A DNA stretch of 64,000 nt from Casuarius casuarius. Taxonomy: Eukaryota; Chordata; Aves; Casuariiformes; Casuariidae. Location: NCBI GenBank assembly GCA_003342895.1, contig PTFA01000012.1:5797764-5861763 (forward strand), written 5' to 3'. Position numbers and translations under genes: made by a program. Shown piece after piece: positions 11,701-25,033 of the stretch. The notes under the pieces are model-generated. The model searched no databases. It saw only the letters and a list, made by a program, of their open reading frames with translations, and had not been told where the DNA came from. How positions within the stretch are numbered: the stretch's first letter is position 1; each line of letters begins with the position of its first letter.

Positions 11701-13909
11701 ATTTCACAAGAAGTGAATCTCCAGCATGTAACCATGGGACTAAGAGTATTTGAACACATGATACCAAACCTGTCAGGAAATGTGTTTTCTGTCCTTTCAG
11801 ACAAAGCACACGTCCATTTTTTGTCTGCAGGTTCCTCTTGGCTAAGAGTACACTGTGAGGGTTTGTCATAGCTGGAAAGTTTACAGCACTGTCTTCTTTA
11901 GAAAGAACCATGTCAAACCCTTTTCTTAAAGAAAAGGAGTCCCACTGTGCCTTTAAGATTTTGACATTCTTCATGATCAGTTTAAATGTTAGGGATACAA
12001 CTCACCTTCCTGTTGATTTTTATCACACAACATTCAAACACATAAAGATACCTGGCCATATTTTTTTCTGTTACTTTTTTATTCTTTAGTAATTTTAAGC
12101 ACTTTTGTATACTATAATTTCCTCAGAGGCATTTATGACAATACTTTTTCGCTTTAATTTCATATCCTGTAAGCAGAAAATCACAGATCCTATGTCATTG
12201 ACATCTGCCATGTTCGCTCCAGTAATAGAAGACGTCCTGCAATCTGGCCATGTTTGAAAATAAATATATAGCGTTTAGCTTTCTCAGCCACTCAGAGAGC
12301 TGGCAACAATGGGTAGGGACCTATACTCTGAGTTTTAATTCATTTCTTTTGCCTACTGCTATGTGCCACCTGCTGAAATAAAGTAGAATCATTTTTAAGC
12401 TACAGGAACTCTACAGTAAGCAATGGCCAGACATACGATTACAGACACCGTGTCGGTGTGAACTGTGCTACAGAAAGCATCTTGTGGGAGCCTTGCAGCA
12501 TAACAGAAGATGAGGCAGACGATATTCATCCCTTAATATTATTTCAAACACACCTCTGGTCTCCTCCGTATTCCTTCCAGCATTTCAGCAGACCTGGAGA
12601 AAGGACCCAGAAGCCTTTGCCATCTATGCAGACCCACTAGGACAAGTCACAGCTCCTCCTGTGCCAAAGTCAATACCTCTAGAAAACGGACACCGAGCAT
12701 CAACCCCCGTCCTGTCTCAAATGAGGCCTGGAGAGGCACGGTGGCTGTTCTCCGGCAGTAATACCAGAGATTCAGCACAGGGCCCAGGCAAATGATNGGT
12801 CTGTTTCCCTAATGTCTCCAGATGTATAAATCAGAACCCAAGAGCAGACCATAATCAAACCTAATGCCTGTAGGATGTCGCGTGAGCCCAAAGTAGTAGT
12901 TACCACTTTGCGTGCTGTTCTGATGTGTTTCCCTTTATCAGGGTCTTCCTCAGGCTTCAGATGGACACCAAGCCAAGTGCTGCTGCAGTTTGAACTGCTT
13001 TGACCTGGCATTGACAAGACAGAAGATGGAGATTTTTCTTGTGATTTGTGACTTGTTTAATCTTTAGGCAACGAATATCAAAAACTCACCAATCTATACC
13101 ATACAGCTCTTTTTTTCCTCAACCTTATTATTCCCTTCAGTAAAAGCAACTGAATACAGAGGGCCTTAATATTAATATATGGGGCTCATCAGCCATATCA
13201 CCTTTGTTCACCTAGGAGATGGCTCAGAGTAATACATCTCTGTGAATTCACAAGTGTTTTCACTTCTTTTTATCTTTGGGATACTTTCTCTGGAATGCTT
13301 TCCCACCCCCCCTTCTTAACAGCAGCCATAGACACTAATGCTACAAGCACTAACATACTCCTTTTGAAGGCTGTAGTTTTGCTACATATGAACTGCTGAA
13401 AAACAGAGCGGGGAGAGGCACGAATGCATACAGATTAGTGCTATGCTCCAGCCCTCCAGGAGACAGAGAACATCGGCTTTGCAGTGAAGTTGTATCAAAG
13501 ATCTACATCTACCTTCATGTTGATGCATGAACAAGGCATAGAGGAGAGGTGTTGGAGAGCGTGCGGTAGCATAGGTCAGCAAAAGGATGGACTTGCTTTC
13601 CTTTGCGATTACAGTGGGAACAATTTTAAAAATAATTCTCCCTTTTTTTCCCAAGGGCTGCTAAACTATTTTAATGGATTCCATGTGGACTTCTAATTTG
13701 GTAATTGTTTCAAGCATAGCTCAGGGCTTATGCATCCTATCTACCTTCAAAGGCTGTGGCTGAAATTAATTTCAAATCCACATAAAATTTTGTCTATTAA
13801 ACTCTTTCTCTGCCAAATTACTGCAGTACTATTTCTTCTGCTGGAATATACCTGCTGATATGTCTCATGATTTTTCTTCAATTACTATAATGTCATATTT
13901 TGTCGAAAT
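8701..13909. other. Non-coding stretch with a GC-richer patch, no gene seen
   Basis: The interval is mostly AT-leaning. A GC-richer patch lies at about 10,560-11,050, including a short CpG-dense run near 10,990-11,020. The patch holds a 117-codon frame (10,565-10,918 +) that I do not recognise and judge a chance frame, since it shows no domain or hydrophobic segment. An 18-base near-perfect duplication is at 10,353-10,388. No named transposon or RNA gene was seen. Confidence 0.55.
10353..10388 (+). repeat. 18-base tandem duplication, one mismatch
   Basis: CTTTTATTCAAAAAGCAG (10,353-10,370) is followed directly by a second copy (10,371-10,388) that differs by one A-to-G change. This is a typical slippage duplication that has since picked up a single substitution. 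Confidence 0.88.
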
Positions 13910-13995
13910 GAATAAAAATGAGTAATAGATATATAGTATTATATATACAAAATAAATACTAATGATTATATAATAAATATTATTATAAATATAGA
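13910..13995. repeat. AT-rich low-complexity block
   Basis: Almost every base is A or T, with recurring ATATA, AATAAATA and TATTATA words. No perfect unit repeats, so this is low-complexity rather than a clean microsatellite. It could be a DNA-unwinding or matrix-attachment type sequence, but nothing here proves that. Confidence 0.75.
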
Positions 13996-16900
13996 AACAA
14001 GTGTTTGCCAGAAATGTTTAAATGATAGCTTGCTTACTGGTGGAAATAAATGGAAGTTGCGCTTAGGTAGTGCAGAAAGGGACTTATCAGGGTACTCCGA
14101 ACATGTAATGTGGCAGGTTAGAAACTCTGAGGGAGTATATGCAAAAGCGTGTGTTTTCCTTCTTTTTCCTTCTGTTTGTACGACTTCTTGGACAATCCCT
14201 TAAGAATATCGATGTCCAGCTTAGCAGTTCTGACCAGGAACTTCTCTTAGCCGGAACAAAAGCTCTGTTGTTGGAGAGTGTCACAGAGCAGCGTGTATAA
14301 GATGCAAGATTGAATGTCCTTCAAGCGCATAGTGACAAAGCAGTGCCAGGACACCAGCAAAAGGGCTTTTCACCATGAGCAAACAGATGGCCAGAGTGAA
14401 AAAGACCAGCCTTTATGGAGAAGAAATTCTCCCACCCCCAACCACTCAATCACTTGCTGTTTCAGGGCAACATTTGATATACTGCAACATCATCTGATGT
14501 TTGTGTCCTTTTAATTAAACCAGGAGGTTTGGAATAGAAACGTCCTTGTTTTCACTGAGAAGTGAGTTCAAAAGCAAGATAATGGAACTTCTTTTTTTTT
14601 CCCTTGGTTTGCAAAAGGCTTGTGTGTAATTTGTTCTTTGCAAGAGCAATCAAAGATAACCTGTATGCAATTGATTATAGGCATTGTATCTTTTAATTAC
14701 TTGTTTCTACACAGAGGTCTAGTTACATGCTGAAAATAGATAACACTGGGTTGTCTGTTCCTTGCTTACATGGTTAAATAATAAAGCTAGAGTCACCACT
14801 CTGTCAAACATCATATCAGAGGCAAATGAATCCGAAGTTGTCTTCCACCCCTCTGCCAGTTCACAAATACAGTGCTGACATTTGTGTAAAAAAACAGCGT
14901 TAAAGAATTTAACTGTATGTCTCACCACAAAGTAAACTTCATACAAAGAAAGAGGGGAAAAGAACCCTGCATGTTTAAGATACCAGCTGGGGAAAAAAAA
15001 AAAAGAGTGGGAAGACGATTAAAAAGTTTTTGCCTTACGGAACAGGAAGATCAATCCATGTTCAGCCGATTGCTTGTATGAAGATGTTATGGATCAGTAT
15101 CAGTGTATTTACACTATTCTTTTTTTTTTAGTAGATTGATCTAACATTTGTATTTATGAGTAAAAATAAATCCAGAGAAAGAAGTAATTATTAAATGTCC
15201 TAACAATTAGCTTCAAAATCATTATATTGTGAATTCTTTTTACATCAAGGAAGTCAGTATAAAACATTGTAACAAAAAGTCACAAAACTGAAACTGAAAA
15301 CTCTTCAAGATTAGCATGTGCTTTAGCATGCTGCATGACTTTACAGAAAATTGTGGGGAGCAGGCTGTACAAAATATATAATTTATAAAATTGTCTGTGA
15401 AGTAAGGAAACTGAAATGGGGGAGAATGTCTTGACCTAAGACAAATAGAAAAGAATTGCTTTAAAACATTAATATCTGTTACAATAATTCAACATGGTTT
15501 GGGCTCAGAGGTCGCCATGAGTGCTGTTCTTAAAGCTTTGTGTACTTGACATGCTAATACATGTATTTGGCTACAGATCATTAGCAGTGATGGTTTTTTT
15601 CCAGTTCAGATTCCAGAAAACCCAGAGAGGGAGCTTGTGCTATCATCACTGGAAGGACAGACAAGTAAAAGCAATTGCTTCAGGATGTCTTATAAGGCAA
15701 ATCAGTTTTATGACATATATTTTTATACTTTCTAAATGCAAGAGCACCTGTTTAACAAAGTAGGTATCTCTGCTGGGAACTACACCTCTCACAATTAGTT
15801 TTATAGTGATGGAGAATAGTTTATAATGTGTAATATTATATTTCAGTTGCCTTCACTGCTTTCCCATAGAACATTGCACATGGAAAATATGATTGAATCA
15901 CTGCAAAAGTACTTAGCATGAACTGCTCACTGAACATTGTTCTCCTTATTATACAAATGCAGGTGTTACCTACTTCTTTCTAAAGACCTTGTCCTGCAAC
16001 AGCTTATTTGGAATTTTCTATGCATGCAGAAGCCAAGACTCCCTCTGTATTTTGTAATGGCTTTGGTTACCTCCAGGAAACGAAAATAATAACCAAGATT
16101 AACATGATTTAAAAGGAGCTTGCAGAAATAATAACTATCATGCGATGCAGTATTTTATGCATATCACAAATGAGAAGATTTATCTGGATGTCTTCTACTC
16201 TACTAGGAAGTCAGCATTCAAAAATTTAATTATGCCTCAGGAGCTGGTAGGAAAATTCATAATGAAGAACTTTTAAAGTAACTTTCATCAGATTCAAAAC
16301 TACTATTCATGGATCTCAAATAAAAATATCTGTTCAGGATATTCAATAATGCCTTTTACTTGTTCTGTAACATGACAGCTGTCCACACATGTCAGAAGAG
16401 CTATGGAGATTTGAAGTAAAAATGGAAGTAGAATCATGGTTGCTCTCTAAGAAAATAGACCAGACACTGGAAGGGATTTGCAAGTTGAGCTATGATCATA
16501 AAGGTAATATTCTTCTATAGGCGATTGCAGAATTTTGAACTGGAGGCTTGTTTCAATATGAAACAAACTTCCAAAAAAATACTATATTGAAATATTTGGA
16601 AAAAAAATAATTAAATAATCTTCTTTTACTCATTTTCAAATGACTTTCAGCTGGCAAGCCAGGATCCTGGAAGCCTTGGGAAGCTGGGCAGCTAGCTTTC
16701 CCTTAGGTTCTCTGCTCCTCTCCAAATAAGCCAGCGGAAATGGAGCAGGTTTCTTCCACTCTCCCTTGGAAGTGAGAGACCAGATGTTGTCATCTATACT
16801 CTCCTCAGGAAAATCATCTGCTGGGGAATTTCTGCCCAGGTCCCATAGCNACCCAGGTAATATCTCATCAAGAGGGTTTCAAAGTAGGCCATGTCTTAAC

Positions 16901-19900
16901 AACAGAAGGATTGCCTGATGTGTGACTCATTCCTTTTGGGAAAAGTGGGATTCTCTGTGAAAGGATGTTTTTGCTAGTTCTGAAGCTGCATTATATAACA
17001 TAACACAAAAAACTGCAAGTGGAACAAGAAGTCAAAGCAGGGCAAGTATTGTCTGCCCTGATAAAGTATCCTTGTCCTCCTTCTATTGAAAATTATTTTC
17101 AGTGTAAGTCTTGCCTAACCAAGTTCCAGATCTTACTAGTAACTAGAGAGATGAATGGGCCCAACTGCAGACATGCAGGGCTTGGTGGCAGTGTATGCTC
17201 AGACTAAACTAAAGCAGCAATGGAAGCTCTTGAGAATACTATGACTGCAAAAGCTGAGGGGAGTGAAAAAGGCTATGAGGAGAGAGAGAGGGCCTAGCTG
17301 AGACCAAAGCACTCACAAGGATGTGTGCTTCAGGGACACATAAGTGTCCTTCTCATGTTGCTTTCTCATAAGGACCAAACAGGACAATATAAATCAAAAG
17401 TATTTGATTAATATTAACATGCAAGCTTTGCATATTTATCTCAACCCAACAGTTGAACATTTTCATCTTAATTGCACACTAGCTGTCATAAGTTGATGGC
17501 TGTGGAACAGTGATTTTCTTAGTCTTGTCCAACACCTGCTTTCAAGTTCCAGCATTGTTTTTCAGTACAATGTGAGTATAAACATTTCTGTAGAAATCTG
17601 AAATAAGAAGTTTAAACCTTGTGATGTTGAAACCTTCTAATGTCAATAATGTGTTTCGAGACAAATATAATGCTCTGACTTTTTACCTGTATGTCTTGAT
17701 CTTATTTTTTTAAAAAATATAACTCACTTTGAACAGTGGATATCTTTTATGTAGACATCCTTAAACCAGCAAAGCTAGACACTTACCCATTTTACCTCTA
17801 GTCATAAATAACAGCTCTGCTAATCCTCTATACAGACAGTAAGCATTCACATGTGGGCTTTTAAAATAAGTCTGTACTGCGTTTACTACTTTGAAGAAAA
17901 TGATCATTTAATATCAAAAATAGAAATTCTACCATCTCGACTTACTGTAATAGAAACACTGTTTGCTTCAGTAGTTTTAATTAGAGATGGTTAAAACATT
18001 TCTAATTCACAGCAGGTTCACTGAAAAATAGTGTTTTGTCAAAGCACAAAATATTTTGATGAGACTTACAGCTTTTAGGATACTTTTCATTAGAAATTAT
18101 TTTCTAGGACTGTCTAATCATGTCTGTCCAAAGAGAAAGGAAGAATTGGAGACAGAGAGTAAAAAAAAATACTATGAAACCTTCAGAGCAAACATTTTGA
18201 CATGACGATGCGTTCTGATAATGTTCAAAGGGTTTCGTTACCATCCTTTTGTGGAACAAAACCAATTCAGAAGCCTTGAATGTTGCCATACAACGGATTT
18301 GTTATCCTATGTGAAGCTCTATTTTCAAGGTAATGGAGATACGCAATAGGCCTCTCTAATTCACCGTTATGACTGGCAGTCTTTGCAAATTACACAAATT
18401 ATCATCTACACAATAAAATGGCAATGGTAATGCGCCATGATATGCACTTTGTTTATTTATTTACCAAATTTAATCTGGTTTTAATTATGTATGATAGCAC
18501 TTCATAATAGACTAATAAATGCCCCCTAGCATGTCTTATGAAAATAATAAAGCGTAGGTGATCTAGCTCTTTACATCTTTTTTCTGACCTGCCTCTGAAT
18601 GTTATTTAGTGAATTCTGAAACTTGTAATCAAACTTCATGCAATCTTTCAAATGAAATGAAATCAGGTTTAACAGGTTTTGGAGGGTTTGGCCTGTGGTT
18701 TATCATCGCAGTTTCTTCTATTTCAAGAAAGTTTAATTTCACTGTTTTTTCTGTGTGCAATTGAAAGCTCATGTAACTCCAGATGCCCGCAGCCAAGCTA
18801 TCTGCCTCCTTGCTTTGGAACTTGCTTTTGGAGTTAATGAGGGAATCGTAATGAACCAAGAAAACCAGAATTAGAAGTAGCTATGAAATCGTTAACAGAA
18901 AATGGCATAGGGCTTTCCAGCCTATTTCACACTATTCTAACACCAAACTTGGCAGAGAATTTTAAGTAAAGATTGGGCTTTGGATAAACAGCAACGCTGA
19001 AAATCATGAATGCAATGCTGGGTTTTGACTGCATTATCCTCAAGGTACTGTCGTATGTAGTCCATAACTGCAGTGTTTTCAAAGTCACCCTACAGACACA
19101 NGAGGTGTTAGCACTGCAGGTACTGAGCCTAGGAAGGTTCCCCTCATGATCTTTGAAATATCCAGAACTTCTCTCTTTTTCAGTAGTGTATGCCACCATT
19201 TAATCTGGTAGCATACATGTTAGCTTCCTCACAGATAATGACCTACTAGCTTGCCTTTCTCTTTGTACTGCAGGCAAACTAGCCTGAGTTCATCTTTGAC
19301 ATCAACTAAAGCAGTATCACGTGGAAGAGAGGGTGGAGGGTGAAGAAGAGTTACCAAAACACTGCTGATGCAGTCAAGGTATTTTTACATTGTTACCCTC
19401 TAAGTTTATTCCAAGTGTGCACTGCTTAAAAGAGCAATGCTTGAATGCAAATTTCTCAAGAGAAAATGGGAATTTTGTAACTTGTGAGTGTGGAGGTACG
19501 CAAATATGCCTGTAATGCTGTGGTACCAGCAAAACTATCAAATCAGTGGATGACGTGGGAAATTTGGGAGTTAATGCCTAGGAATTGTTTGGAGGCAGCT
19601 CTGGGAGAGAGCTTTGGGAGTTAATTAAGAGCACCTGAAGGTATTTAGGCTAAATACTTGAAAAGAAAGCTTGCAAAAAGGTAAAAAGAGGATGGTTGTG
19701 ACATAGAGAAGTATGCAAGTCATGTGATATGGAGAAAAACTGAGGTGTGACCTTGTGTATTTGAAATGTTTGCTTTGTATTGATGTTCCATGTTTACAAG
19801 AGTAAACTATGGATAATTTCAAGATAGTTTCACTTTTGAAAATTCATAGAAACCTTGGTGTTAAAGTCCTACTGGGAGGGTTACACTTGGTTGAACAGTG

Positions 19901-22900
19901 AGCCTCTGACTGTTCTTTCCTTCTGTCTTTGGTCCATTGTTGTCTCCTTTTTTACGGAAGCCTTGATTCTGTTTTCAGGTTGTTCTAGGTGTAAGCTGAT
20001 GTATTTTCTTGTACTTAAAGTCTTTATGGGTGAGAATTTTTCATGTGCAGGTGTTGTCCCTGTACAATGTGGATTATTTTTGAAAGAGGATTTATATAGA
20101 AAGCTTTCTTGTATTTAAAAATGATAGCTTTTCAGGAGAGGGGGGATGGAACCTAAATGGTTTGGGTTCTTGGTTGAAGCCGTAGACTCTTAACTGGTGC
20201 TTTGTGGAGATCATGCATTTACTTTTTATTGCTGTTTAGGGAAATCTAATTCAAAATGGTATAAAACATATGCAAAGAGCACTGAATCACTTGGCTTGGC
20301 ATTAATGATTGTAGAAAAACATGTTATCTTTGGGTTATACAGTAAATAGAGCGATGTTCCCTATAGGAGAAGATGTAGTGCTGCTTCTTACATTGATAAG
20401 GGTTTTGCTTTTTGTGTTCAGCAGCAGCATTGGTTTTAAAGGTGCGAGTCTAGATGCCAATGTTTCCTTCTTTGTAGTTACTGTATGGCCACAAGTGAGT
20501 ACGTGCAAATGTTTTTGAAGACTAAAACTATTGCTGGAAATGGAATAAGTGTAGGATGTCTTCTAAAGGAATATTCTTTTGTTCAGCTGCCTGGCTTTTG
20601 CTGTATGCTTCATAGAACAGTGTAGGACTTTGATACTCAGTCTGCCTGAGGCTATTTCATTTGCAAGCCCCCAGTGAGACTCTCCCTGGAACGACCAGTG
20701 GCAGGTGTGAAATCCCAGTTAATTGTTTGAGCAAGAGGTGAAGTAGGATGTGTGGCTGCGGTGGTACAATAGCAACTTGCCTTATGAAAAAAATTGAGTT
20801 CACTAAATGCGGAGCAGTTAAATAGTAGATGTAATATTTAGTAAACCCTTTAATACAAGAACTCAGTTTAAAATGGATTATAATAGCTTTTCATAGTGGT
20901 TGCTTTTGAAACTATNCATTACTCTTGATGCAAAATATTTGTGATTTAATGCAAAGATTTTTTTTTTATTATTTTTCCTGTAGTGTGTTTCTTCTGTGTT
21001 TGTAAAATACTTCAAGGAGGGGAAAAGAGTCAAATAACTTGCACAATTTAATCTTCTAATGCTTACTATTCTTGCTGTTTGTAGTGCTTGCTTATTTTTG
21101 AGAGGAAGAAATGTGGGAGAGGTCCAAACTTGTGTTGGTTTAACAACAGAAACGATCTCTCCTTGAAAAGCTTGCTTTTTGCTGCTTTAATTCTTACCAA
21201 TTAATTGTGCAAGTGTATCAGAGTTATGCTTTTCATTGCTGCTGTAAAGATGAGCCATGTTTGTCTGCCTCCAGTCTGGAGAAGCTCAGCACTAAAATTC
21301 ATTTCATCAAATGTTCTTCCATTCATGAGTGTAGAAGAATCTCTTTTAAAGTCAACATAAACTATGTATCAAAACTCTTCAGTGGAGAGACTCAGTCAAC
21401 AGTCAGATGTAGTTAATTGGTTTCAGGAAGTACACAAAAGGTAGTATTTCTTTCAAGGACCTGAGGAAACAGCTTTGCTTTTATTTCCTTTAAGGAAAGG
21501 TTTTGGACTCGAAACCAATTTAATTACAGTGATCACTACCTTCTGAGCATCTGCGATGAGCAGTTTTAGTTTTCCTTCTTTTTCCGTTCAATATGAAGTT
21601 GGATGAACTGAAATATAGATTTAAGAAATCAGAGGAAAACCGAATTATAGATGGCTTCTCTGCTTCTAACAAGCAGTCAGATGAATGATCTGATTATTAG
21701 AAATGGAACTGGATAACTTACTAGCTTTTTCCTAGTCTTAAGACTAAGGATGACATGCACAAAGACAAAGACTTAACTGTGCCAAGGTCATTCCAGCTGG
21801 CTTGGAGTTGCTGTGTTGCACTGTGGGGGTGGGGGGGGAAAGGGAATGTTCTACAGAAAAAACAGTGAACCTTCTCCTGTTTTTAACTTTGAGTATAATG
21901 ATATTTCAACTCTGAAAAGGCAACTCTTCTCCCCCTGCCCATCCAGCCTAACTAAAGACCTTCTAGACCTAACAAAAATAGGGATTCAAATGATTGATAA
22001 CTACTTTTTGCTTGGGTGACTTAAAAGGAGTAGCAGGTTCCAAAGTGAGTCTGCCTCAATTTGATTTAGCCAAGGAGGGGTTGTTAGGGCTGTTAAGGGG
22101 TGTAAAGGGCTGTTAATGAAAGTGGTATCATGCCTTTAAGATATGATTAACCACAGTATACTTATGCTGATGGGAAGCTTCCAACTGGATTTTAATTGGT
22201 TTTAGTGTTCAGGGTAGAGGCTCTTCTAGGGAATTCTAAGACAGAAGTTCATGGAAACAAAGCGGATGTTTAGGGAATGTCACAGACTATAGCCCAATAG
22301 TGAGATGCAAATCAAGGATGGTAAGTACCTGTGGCTTGATGGTAAATATGAAAAAGGAGCTTGAAGATGAAATTTGCTTCCTTGGTGTGTTGTACATTGC
22401 ATTAACATCTGGCTCTGTAATATACTGAGAACTTCCTTTTGTTAAATTGGAGCTGAAATGCTTTGATGCAAACTGTTTTTTTCCACTACTCATGTATCCC
22501 TCCAGACTATGGTATTTTGCCCTCAGCTGTCCCATTGCAACTGTTTGTGTGGCTGTGATGTAAATCAGATGGGAAAACTACTTTTTTTTTTCCTTCTTCT
22601 TTTTTACACTCGATCAGTGTCTCCTATTAGTATTACTGCTGGATATTTTTCACTGTGTTATCACAATCACAGTAAACAGTGACATGTCTATTAGTGAGGT
22701 TGTTTTGCGGGAACAGGTGGGAATTGGATGCTTAATAAGAAACTCCAAATAATAATCTATCTTGTCTGGCAGATGTATTCATTATGGCAGGAGCCACAGG
22801 GCATGGGTCATGAAGAAGTAATTCTCTCCAGTGGGTATATTGCCTGTTATATTTATTGCATATGTTTATAAATAAAGAATTCATTCTTCTCTTAGCTTTC

Positions 22901-24989
22901 CAGCATCGACATATTAACTCTGAGTGGTCCTGTGTAACAGGATGATGATTTTGAAATTGTGCTGAAATTGAGCCCANGCCTGAGGTTCTTCAGATTTCAT
23001 CAGCTGTTCAGAAATAAACTGGTTGAAAATCTTAGACTGTGTCCTAAGTTATGTCTATGGCAAGCTGTTGAAATGATCCTAGGACAAGGATGCTCAGGTA
23101 CATACAAAGTGAGGGTCAGGTTGACTTTGGTTCTCAAGGAGGCCTTAAAACACAAATAAATGAATACATTTGGTCTTCATGGTTGGTATTTTCTGGTGAT
23201 TCGTGTCACACTTTGGATCTAGATCTACTCTTATCACTTCATAATTGCACTGTTTTGGCAGTATAAAGTAAGTCACTGTTGTTGTGGGTTTTATTTTCAA
23301 TACCTTAATGTATTTTTGTTTGCTTTTTACTGTAATACATTCTGTCACAGCCTTGCGAAGAATGCTACAAATGCCTTTTCTGCTGTTACATGGTACAAGC
23401 TCTATTGTTCTTTTCCTAATTGTGTGCATTTTTCAGATGCACTGGAAATGTTAGGGATATGAACTATAGAAAAGATAGCATGAAGCAAAGCTCTGCTCTT
23501 ATGAGACAACCCAACTCTGAAACTGAAAGGTTACTAACGTACAAGGGAAAAAAATCCTGCTGTCTGCGTTCTAAATAGACTTTTGGCCTTAGTTTCTGCA
23601 GTGGACCTATGACCACTCCTCCTTTTTGCTGAAGTTTCCTGGAACTATGAGCATGTGCTAGTTCCAGAGCAACTAAAACATCCACCAAAACCTACTTTTG
23701 TATTAGAAAAGTCAGAAATTTGCATACAGCTCTTTCAAGAGCAGCGCCCAGTATCTTAAGACCATTCAAGGTCATGTCTGCATCTCAGTATCGATGTGTA
23801 TATGTTAAAGAAGGGGGCTGACATCCACTGATTCCCCTCAGTCCTGCTCTGTAAATGAGGCGTAATTCCCAAACTGCTGCACTGGAAAAATTCTGACTCC
23901 ATGTGAAGCTGCAGAAGTACTGCAGATCATGCTGTTATGTAGAAAAGTATTAAACCCTGGGTTGCATGGAACCTCTTTTAATTTTTAAAAATCTGTTATA
24001 GAGAATTTATAGTATAATTATGCAAACTCCCCAAATTTAACAAGATTAAAAGTAAAAAGCTTGCTCCTTTTGGCCAGGAAAACATAATTTTACAGTTCTC
24101 TTTTATTATAATCTACTGTTTCAGTTTATGAAACAAATTTATTGAAAGCATAATACCTGCAGCTGGCCAGGGAAGGAAAGAGTCAAGTTTGACAGCCATA
24201 TGAAGGAGTGTTTTGTTCCATTTGGTACAGACAATGAGGAAGAAGTCACAGACAGTCTAATTTCAAAGCAGAAGCTAAACACAAAAGAAAAGGTGATACA
24301 ATAAATCTGATTAGGAGAAGTCTAAAAACACAGTCTAAAGGCAGACAGCTGTAAATTCTATTCAAGCTTCTGTGAGGGGAGAAAAAAAATCCCTCTTCTC
24401 TTAAGCCAACTCCTCCATGCAGTTTTCCCAATAACTGGACATTAAACTAAGGCTTCTGAACTCCACAGGAGTCAATCTGTCATCCTTGGATAGGCAAAAG
24501 TGTTCTGCATATAAAAGAATATAAATAAAGAATAGTAATGTAAATTTTGCAGCAGTGTATACCACTGAGAGACTATCCTTGGAAGAAGAGAGAGAGGGAG
24601 GAGGCAAAGCTAGGCTGAAACAAGTGTTTTCTAGTTGATAAAAGCCCAGTTGTGAAGTGTAATATTTTCCATTAAGGTTGAAGTCAGATCCAGGCAGACT
24701 GTCAATGCTTCAGTCTAAAAGACAGTTTTCTACTACTTTGATGCAGAGCAGGCCATATGTATCTCCATTTTTCAGTAGGAGAGGAGACCTTCTTGCCTGT
24801 TTGGTTTAATGGGGAGCCAAAATTTGACTTACACTCTTCTGCCTCCCACATTTGTTTCTTCATACAGTCCCTTTCAAGAAGGGATGCAGTGATTTTCTGC
24901 TAGGTTTCAAAAATTCTCTGTTTGGCTAGAATGCCAGAGTACATGCAATATCCATTATTCCTCCATTCCAAGTCTGGCTAGTTATGTGC
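13996..24989. other. Non-coding AT-rich stretch, no gene seen
   Basis: No frame exceeds 94 codons and none resembles a known protein. A segment around 18,300-18,560 is dense in homeodomain-type AATTA/TTAAT and similar short words and is a candidate conserved element. That is composition only. G-runs at about 21,826-21,840 and A/T runs are the only simple repeats. No transposon could be named. Confidence 0.55.
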
Positions 24990-25033
24990 CCTGAAGTAAA
25001 CACCAGTCCCACTGACTGTAGGACTGGACCCTG
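24990..25033. repeat. Degenerate copy of an old amniote repeat motif (CCCATTGACTTCAATGGG type)
   Basis: The core 'caccagtcccactgactgta' followed by 'ggactggaccctg' resembles the self-complementary motif found in many dispersed old sauropsid repeats. The match is short and imperfect. I list it because four similar sites occur in this window. Confidence 0.3.
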
